This document shows, piece by piece, positions 58,969 to 64,000 of a stretch of 64,000 nt of DNA. The position numbers and the translations under genes are program-made. Under the pieces are notes generated by a model. The model did not search any database, was not told where the DNA came from, and was given only the letters and a program-made list of their open reading frames with translations. Where the stretch lies: contig NZ_SMKZ01000009.1 in NCBI RefSeq assembly GCF_004349065.1, positions 86,388-150,387 of the forward strand. The letters are read 5' to 3'. Position 1 is the first letter of the stretch; every line of letters starts with the position of its first letter. This stretch comes from Jiangella asiatica (GTDB taxonomy: Bacteria > Actinomycetota > Actinomycetes > Jiangellales > Jiangellaceae).

Positions 58969-59397
58969 TCAGGCCTCCTGACCCTCCGACGGCACGATGC
59001 CGGTGTTCAGCGGCAGCCGGACGACCGTCTCGGGGGCGCCGCGGCGGGTGCGCCAGGCGATGCGGATGTCGTCCTGCGGCCCTTGCATGGGCTGGAACAA
59101 CAGGTACTCCTCGGAGCGCCCGGGCGGGAACTCGCGGAAGTGGGTGGCGCCCTGCTCCACGACGACGTCGCCGTGGAGCAGCCGCACGTCGTAGGCGCTG
59201 GCGCTGCCGTCGTTGTGCAGGACGTAGCGGTGCCGGCTGGTGTGCTCGAGCTGGAAATGCGCCCGGCCGCGAACGCGCATCCGCCGCCGGACCCGGGTGG
59301 TGGCGCTCTCGCCGTCCACGGTCCGGCGCGCGTACCAGACGGCCACGGCGGCCACCAGCAGCACGACGAACGCGATCAGAAACGCGACAATCGTCAC
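58969..59397 (-). CDS. Small single-TM protein of unknown function
   Basis: 142 residues: N-terminal TM (IVAFLIAFVVLLVAAVAVWY), a basic stretch (RRRMRVRGR) and a beta-rich soluble domain (HRYVLHNDGSASAYDVRLL, REFPPGRSEEYLLF). The soluble part looks like an immunoglobulin-like fold. No family recognised; host-like codon use. Confidence 0.7.
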   Translation of the reverse strand: MTIVAFLIAFVVLLVAAVAVWYARRTVDGESATTRVRRRMRVRGRAHFQLEHTSRHRYVLHNDGSASAYDVRLLHGDVVVEQGATHFREFPPGRSEEYLLFQPMQGPQDDIRIAWRTRRGAPETVVRLPLNTGIVPSEGQEA

Positions 59398-59470
59398 ATA
59401 GCGAATCTACCTCGGCGGCGGGCCGTCGGATCGGCTCACGTCAGCGGAACTCGTCGGCGCGCGTGACCGC

Positions 59471-59803
59471 TTACTCGGCGAACGTGGTGATCGCCAGCTG
59501 CGGTGCCGCGGCCAGCTCGGCCCTGCCGTCCACGTACCAGGACGCGTACTCGCCCATGGCGGCTTTCAACTCGGCGATGGCCGCCTCGTGCGTGAGCTCG
59601 ACGTACGGGATCTCGCGGCCCAGGGCCTGGCCGATCCGCTCGACCAGCTGTGCGCGGGTCAGCGTCTCCGGTCCGGTCATCGTGAAGGCACGGCCGACGT
59701 GCTCGTCGTCCAGCGGTGCCGCGGCCGCGACGGCGGCGACGTCGTCGATGGCGATGGGTGCGTTGGCCGCGCTCGGGTAACCGTCGCGGACCCGGCCGGT
59801 GGT
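59471..59803 (-). pseudogene. NmrA-like NAD(P)-binding protein, C-terminal remnant
   Basis: The open frame gives GYPSAANAPIAIDDVAAVAA, then the C-terminal half AFTMTGPETLTRAQLVERIG and GREIPYVELTHEAAIAEL, as in NmrA/YwnB-type short-chain proteins. The N-terminal Rossmann motif is absent; similarity stops where palindromic repeat sequence begins at ~59804. A Met at 59680 could start a 69-residue product, but the fold would be incomplete. Confidence 0.75.
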
Positions 59804-59806
59804 GAA

Positions 59807-60135
59807 TGATCACGTTCAGCACGAAGTCTCGTGTCGCACCATGCTCGTAAGCCTCGTGATGGACGTGAAGCTTGGTGATGTCCCCGCAGCCCGTGTGGCC
59901 GACTTGTGTCGCGCCGGCGGTCCTGGTTGGGACTGGGGCTGCCGGGTCGGCCGGCTCGTACTCGCGTCAGAGGTCCGTACCCGAAATGATCACGTTCAGC
60001 AGGATCACCCGAGCCTCACCATGGTTGCGAGCATGGTGTGACACGAGATCTCGTGCTGAACGTGATCATCTCGGGGTGGCCGCTCACCCACGGATGATGC
60101 GTCAGGGGAACCCGAAATGATCACGTTCAGCATGG
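59807..60135. repeat. Cluster of family B palindromic repeats
   Basis: AATGATCACGTTCAGCA-type sequence occurs at about 59804, 59985 and 60115, and its reverse complement (TGCTGAACGTGATCATCTCG) at 60054-60073. The pair 59983-60002/60054-60074 forms a long hairpin with TCTCGTG-containing sequence inside. The same arm is in the repeat at 21422. No gene is supported in 59804-60284. Confidence 0.85.
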
Positions 60136-60284
60136 GTGCATTCACCTCAGCTGCGATGCACGCTTGGTGAGGCACGCGGACGCCTCGGTATCGGCGTTGT
60201 GGGACACGACGTCGCGGCTCGGCAACGCGTGGGTCTCCGACGCCGCGGGTCGTCACCACGCCGCCGGTCGTCGCGCGCCGGAGG

Positions 60285-60875
60285 TCACCTGCGACGGGGC
60301 GGGCGCAGCGCGCGGCGCATCACCACGCGCGTCGGCGAGCGCCGGAACACCTCGGTGAAGCCGGCCTTCTCGTAGAGCGACCGGGAGCCGAAGAACATGA
60401 AGTCGTCGTGGCTGCGCTCGGCCTTGTCGACGGGGTAGGCCTCGAGCAGGCGCACGCCGTGGTCGCGGGCGTGGTCGATCGCGGCGCCGAGCAGACGGTG
60501 CTGGACACCCTGGCCGCGAAACGGCTTGGCGACGTACGTGCAGACGATCGACCACACCGGGGTGTCGTCGACCGGCTTCATGATCCGCGAACGGCTCAGC
60601 CGCGTGTAGTCCTCGCGCGGGCCGAGGCTGATCCACCCGGCCGGCGCGCCGTCGACGTAGCCGACCAGGCCGGGCGTGACACCGTCGCCGTCGACGAGGC
60701 CACGCAGGTCGCGCTTGTTGGCCGCGGCCACCGCGGCGCTCGCCGACGCTGCGCTCTTGCGGTAGTACATGCACCAGCAGCCGCGCACGATCGAGCCGCC
60801 GCGCAGATCGAACAGGGCCTCCAGGTCTGCCCAGGTGTCCGCGGTCAGTGGCCGCGTCTGGAACGCGTACGCCAT
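60285..60875 (-). CDS. GNAT-family N-acetyltransferase
   Basis: 196 residues; acetyl-CoA binding motif YVAKPFRGQGVQHRLLGAAI and a C-terminal FFGSRSLYEKAGFTEVFRR strand-helix typical of the fold. The N-terminal half has a Cys-rich GCWCMYYRKS block seen in a subgroup of uncharacterised acetyltransferases. Substrate unknown. Confidence 0.88.
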   Translation of the reverse strand: MAYAFQTRPLTADTWADLEALFDLRGGSIVRGCWCMYYRKSAASASAAVAAANKRDLRGLVDGDGVTPGLVGYVDGAPAGWISLGPREDYTRLSRSRIMKPVDDTPVWSIVCTYVAKPFRGQGVQHRLLGAAIDHARDHGVRLLEAYPVDKAERSHDDFMFFGSRSLYEKAGFTEVFRRSPTRVVMRRALRPPRRR

Positions 60876-60937
60876 GGGTCACAACCTACGCGCGCCGGGT
60901 CCGTGCGGAAGGCCGAGGAAGACCGTGATCCCTGTCC

Positions 60938-61135
60938 TCAGCCCGCCGGGCCGTCGTAGTTCTCACACGTCGAGTCGCACTTGTCGACGGTGAATTCCCC
61001 TGGCGCGCCGAGGTCGAGCATTCTGCGCGGACCGATGCAGTAGCCATACGGGTGATCACCGTGCTGATGCACACGCACCGATGGGTAAAAGGCGCCAGAG
61101 GAACCATCGCAGTAATGGTCGCCGATCGTTGGTGA
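60938..61135 (-). pseudogene. Cysteine-containing C-terminal gene fragment
   Basis: Between two stops the frame reads PTIGDHYCDGSSGAFYPS, VRVHQHGDHPYGYCIGP and then DKCDSTCENYDGPAG. Four cysteines and many His/Tyr/Asp resemble the end of a secreted protein. It has no good start and lies in a patch (60940-61230) of visibly lower GC. No family was recognised. Nothing else is supported between 60876 and 61238. Confidence 0.35.
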
Positions 61136-61238
61136 TCACGAAGGTCACCGGTGCGCTTAGCACCGCGAATCTTCCGGTGCGCTTGCTCTAGCAAGCATTG
61201 GTGCGACAACCTCGATGGCGTCGCCAAACAGCCAGCCA

Positions 61239-61961
61239 TCACCGGACGGCGCGGGCGACGTAGGCGGCCTGGACGCCGTCGGGCGAGTACGTCGCATCCT
61301 CGATGTCGAAGCCGGCGCGGACGATCACGGGCTCCAGCAGCCAGGTGAAGGTCGAGTGCTCGTCGCGGACGTGTTCTTCGGCGTCGGCGCGGACCCAGTC
61401 GTCGGCGGTCACCCCCTCGATCGAGGCGCACCACGCCTCGACGCGCTGCTCGGTATCGGCCGGGTCGAAGGCGAAGACGACGTCGGACAGCCGCAGCAGC
61501 CCGCCCGGGCGCAGCATGGCGCGGACCCGGCACAGCGCCACGGCCTTCCAGAAGTCCGGCAGGTGGTGCAGGGCGAGCCGCGAGTACACGACGTCGGCAT
61601 GGCCCGGGTGCTCGTAGCTGAGGAACCCGGCCCGGACGGTGTGGACGTTCGTCGCGCCGGCCGCGGCGACCTTCGACCGCAGCAGCTCGAGCATGACCGG
61701 GGACACGTCGACGGCCGTCACCCGCGCGCACACCGCGGCGACGGCCAGCGTGAACTGGCCGGTTCCCGCGCCGAGGTCGACGACGTGAGCGTCCGGGCCG
61801 AGGCCGAGGTCCTGGAGCAGGCGCACCTCGGCCGGTGCTCCGGCGTCCTCCTTGGCGTCGTAGCGGCGGACGTGCTCGGGGTCGAGATTCTCCCGGCCCG
61901 CGCTCGCCAGCTCGTCGAGCATCCATCCCGGTCGGTTCGCCGTGTCGCTCGTCTTTGCCAT
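61239..61961 (-). CDS. SAM-dependent methyltransferase
   Basis: 240 residues from ATG 61961; class I fold with VVDLGAGTGQFTLAVAAV (motif I), VTAVDVSPVMLELL, YSRLALHHLPDFWKAVAL and LRPGGLLRLSDVVFAF. The longer upstream frame belongs to a different, broken gene. Substrate unknown. Confidence 0.88.
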   Translation of the reverse strand: MAKTSDTANRPGWMLDELASAGRENLDPEHVRRYDAKEDAGAPAEVRLLQDLGLGPDAHVVDLGAGTGQFTLAVAAVCARVTAVDVSPVMLELLRSKVAAAGATNVHTVRAGFLSYEHPGHADVVYSRLALHHLPDFWKAVALCRVRAMLRPGGLLRLSDVVFAFDPADTEQRVEAWCASIEGVTADDWVRADAEEHVRDEHSTFTWLLEPVIVRAGFDIEDATYSPDGVQAAYVARAVR

Positions 61962-61989
61962 GCCGAGGATTCTGCCCGCCCCGGCGTGC

Positions 61990-62390
61990 CTCGTCAGCGC
62001 GGCCGGGACGGCTCGTGCCGCTGCGCCGCCTCTGGGAGCAGGACGTCGAACCCCGGAGCGGAGCGCAGCCGCTGCGCACGGTCGACGTAATCGGCGGTCG
62101 AGGAGGAGATGGTCGGGTTCGTCGTCGTCGAGCTGGCCGTTGACGCTGACCCCGCCGAGGTAGAAGTACGGGTTGCCCATCCCCGCGTACTCCCAGTCGA
62201 TGACTCACAGCCGGTCGCCGTCGGCGATGAGGTTCTGGAGCTGGAGGCCCGGTGCGCGGAAAGCCCTCTGGCCCGGGCGATCCGGAACCGGTCGACCCGA
62301 GCTCGGCGCTGTCCAGGAGTCGCTCGACGCGGGTCCGCTCGGCGGGCGTCAGCGGGGGATCAACCGCATCGCCGTCGTTCCCCCCGCGTC
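61990..62390 (-). pseudogene. Aminoglycoside/choline phosphotransferase-family pseudogene
   Basis: Minus-strand pieces read DAVDPPLTPAERTRVERLLD, then LQLQNLIADGDRL, stop (TGA, 62207-62205), VIDWEYAGMGNPYFYLGG. This is the Brenner-motif to DFG-like region of the family, in which the position before VIDWEY is commonly Trp. The N-lobe is missing or scrambled and the frame shifts near 62260. Upstream to 62690 only unassignable fragments remain. Confidence 0.7.
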
Positions 62391-62693
62391 ACCGCGATGG
62401 CCACGTGCTTGTGGTTGGTGTGCGCGTCGAGCGCAGGGATCGAGAGGTCGGCACCGAAGCCGGAGTCCTTGCGGCAACGACGGCCCGTGGCTCGCCCGAG
62501 CAGACGGTCACCGTCACGACCGGACCGAATACCTCCTGCTATGGCCCGCCGGAGACGCGCGAACCCCCAGCCGGTGCTCGACGACGTGCGCATCCTGTTC
62601 GTCTCGGCGTCGCGCGCCCGCGACGTCCACCGGGTCGGGGTGGTCGACGACGCAGCCGGTGGCTCGCGGCTGGACGTGGCCGAGACCGCGCGC

Positions 62694-62752
62694 CTCAGGG
62701 CGTGACCGCGGGGCTCAGGGCGTGACCGCGGGGCTCAGGGCGTGACCGCGGG
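62694..62752. repeat. Tandem repeat, 20-bp unit, three copies
   Basis: CTCAGGGCGTGACCGCGGGG recurs at 62694, 62714 and 62734, the last copy missing one G. On the minus strand each unit encodes PAVTP-stop, the end of the adjacent TetR gene, so the terminal codons and stop were triplicated. Confidence 0.9.
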
Positions 62753-63433
62753 CTCGGCGGCGGCGCTCGGCTGGACCAGGTCGCGGGCCATGGACCAGAT
62801 GAACTCCGCGACCTGGTCCGGCGTCTGCTGCGAGCCGCTGCCGCTGGTGTGCCACAGCTTCGCCCGGTCGCACAGCGCCAGGATGGCCAGCGCGCGCTCC
62901 CGCGCCGACGGCGCGTCGGACACCTCGGTGACCAGGGCCATGACGTAGGAGTGGTAGAGGTCCTGCCGGGCCCGCAGCTCCATGGCGTAGTCGCTGGGCA
63001 GCTCGTCGTCGAGGCTGAACTGCTCCAGCGCGGTGTCCCAGGCGGCGGCCTGGTCGGCGAAGGACAGCTGCCAGTGCACGTGGCGGCCGAGGACCACCCG
63101 CAGCTGCTCGACCGTGCCGAGGTCGGCGGCCAGAGGCTCGGTGACGAAGCGCAGGAAGGCGTCGAAGATCTCGTCGAGCCCTTCGCGCAGGAGCTGCTCC
63201 TTCCCCTGGGGGAAGTGCGCATAGAGGCTGGCCGCCTTGATGCCGACCCGGGTGGCCACATGGCGCATCGACGTGCCCGCGTAGCCGCGCCCGGCGAACA
63301 GGACGATCGCCGTGGACAGGATGCGCTCGCGGGTGTCGCCGCCACGCCTGACCGGCGCCTTGCTGAGATGGAACAGGATGCGCAGCAGGCGCTGCCGGCT
63401 GTCGGAGTCGGCGGTCCTCGGGTCGTCGGTCAC
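62735..63433 (-). CDS. TetR-family transcriptional regulator
   Basis: 232 residues from GTG 63433. Helix-turn-helix block RERILSTAIVLFAGRGYAGT and VGIKAASLYAHFPQGKEQLL; helical ligand domain after ~95. A large palindrome lies 46 nt upstream. The divergent side now holds only a degraded HNH-type frame, so the original target may be lost. Confidence 0.88.
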   Translation of the reverse strand: MTDDPRTADSDSRQRLLRILFHLSKAPVRRGGDTRERILSTAIVLFAGRGYAGTSMRHVATRVGIKAASLYAHFPQGKEQLLREGLDEIFDAFLRFVTEPLAADLGTVEQLRVVLGRHVHWQLSFADQAAAWDTALEQFSLDDELPSDYAMELRARQDLYHSYVMALVTEVSDAPSARERALAILALCDRAKLWHTSGSGSQQTPDQVAEFIWSMARDLVQPSAAAEPAVTP

Positions 63434-63478
63434 GCCGCGATAGTACGTTCCTCCACCGCTCTGGCAGAAGATCTGCTT

Positions 63479-63512
63479 GACACCGAACCTAACGATCGTT
63501 GGGTTCGGTGTC
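63479..63512. promoter_or_regulatory. 34-bp palindrome upstream of TetR gene
   Basis: GACACCGAACC (63479-63489) and GGTTCGGTGTC (63502-63512) are exact inverted arms around the palindromic AACGATCGTT. It has the form of a TetR operator. A partly similar stretch (CCGAACCTGACGTTCGATCG) at ~63608-63627 may be a second site. Confidence 0.7.
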
Positions 63513-63570
63513 AGGAGGCAACTTCCTGATGTGAGCGGTTTGTACTCCGACTGTGAGGTAGCTCGTGAGA

Positions 63571-64000
63571 ATGCCTGAAGAGGCAAGATCGGTCGCGGAT
63601 GGTTCCCCGAACCTGACGTTCGATCGTTCCTGGCACCATCACCGTGCGCCGATCGTGGGCGGTCCGGTGCGCCCGGCCGGCACCTACAGCGGCAGCCCCG
63701 TCCCGGCGGCGGCGGTCGCCACCATCGAGGCGCTCGACAACGGGCCGGCGAGCTCTACCCCCGGTTGGACGTCGTCGGCGACGCGGTCGTGCCCGGTCTT
63801 CGCCGCGCCCGCGACGTCACCTGCCGGGCTCCTCACCTGCGACCGGCCCGCCACCGGAACAGAACTCGACCACCAGATCCCCTGCCACCACGGCGGCACC
63901 ACCATCTCGACCGCGCCCACCACGGCCACACCATCCACACACCCCGACGGCACCACCTGGTGGACCACCCCCGCCGGCCACACCTACCCCTGTCTCTTAT
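63571..64000 (+). pseudogene. Degraded DUF222/HNH endonuclease-like frame, runs off the contig
   Basis: From ATG 63571 a frame stays open to the window end. Its last third reads CDRPATGTELDHQIPC and PDGTTWWTTPAGHTYP, the HNH region of DUF222 proteins, but the HNH central His/Asn block is missing. Another frame just upstream gives RARDVTCRAP, the part expected immediately before, so a 1-nt shift near 63840 separates them. Decay is the best explanation, although assembly error at the contig end is possible. Confidence 0.55.
63990..64000. other. Residual Nextera adapter at contig end
   Basis: The final 11 bases, CTGTCTCTTAT, equal the first 11 of the Nextera mosaic-end read-through sequence. 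They are almost certainly library adapter, not genome. Confidence 0.85.

Noticed and set aside
59799..60041. 80-residue plus-strand frame in the repeat cluster
   Set aside because: Most of it is translated palindromic repeat; no homology or ribosome-binding site.

Overview
The window is high-GC, densely packed bacterial DNA with short or overlapping gene junctions (ATGA, GTGA, TGATG), frequent GTG starts and typical actinomycete genes: CysM/CysO/Mec cysteine synthesis, a class E sortase, a DUF2017 protein beside ClpS, and sugar ABC importers without their own ATPase. It is most likely a soil-type member of the Actinomycetota. No rRNA or tRNA gene was seen, so the genus cannot be fixed. The right edge is a contig end: the last 11 bases match Nextera adapter sequence.

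Layout. 1-3.1 kb: a truncated FAD aromatic hydroxylase, then an Lrp-type regulator divergent from hppD (4-hydroxyphenylpyruvate dioxygenase). 3.1-9.96 kb: a complete glycopeptide-resistance cluster, vanS-vanR (-), vanY (+), vanX-vanA-vanH (-, transcribed H to A to X) and a vanK/femX-type gene (+). Its catalytic residues match the VanA-type enzymes, and its GC is visibly lower than that of its neighbours, most strongly in vanHAX. 9.9-13.1 kb: a hypothetical gene, an ArsR regulator with a CDF zinc/cadmium exporter, and an AbiEi/DUF559-type gene bracketed by two copies of a palindromic repeat. 13.1-16.6 kb: fumarylacetoacetase, an unknown protein and homogentisate dioxygenase, which complete tyrosine catabolism from hppD. 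The van genes therefore lie inside a split tyrosine-degradation locus.

16.7-21.4 kb: ABC-2 exporter, two-component system and HAD phosphatase. 21.5-25.3 kb: small kinase-like protein, HxlR remnant, pncA-pncB, clpS and DUF2017. 25.4-28.5 kb: GntR regulator divergent from a class IV aminotransferase and an NhaC-type antiporter. 28.5-30.2 kb: mec-cysO-cysM. 30.2-35.6 kb: TetR, murI, metallo-beta-lactamase fold protein, PIG-L deacetylase, sortase E, rph and rdgB. 35.7-38.3 kb: membrane-anchored molybdopterin oxidoreductase and an imine-reductase-like dehydrogenase. 38.3-47.6 kb: an arabinan-utilisation locus (two GH43 enzymes, ABC importer, GH51 arabinofuranosidase, LacI regulator). 47.8-53.9 kb: aldo/keto reductase, metE and a CbiMQO-type cobalt/nickel importer. 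53.9-58.8 kb: MarR, hemerythrin protein and hrpA. 58.9-64 kb: gene-poor and decaying, with a cluster of palindromic repeats, remnants of NmrA-like, phosphotransferase and HNH genes, an acetyltransferase, a methyltransferase and a TetR regulator.

The most notable observation is in the van cluster. The vanR-vanY intergenic promoter region (about 4826-4998) is present a second time, inverted and without gaps, at about 8495-8667, directly upstream of vanH. The second copy still carries a stub of vanR on one side and the vanY N-terminus on the other, the latter in frame with vanH. This suggests that vanHAX was placed under VanR control by duplication of an existing VanR-responsive promoter.
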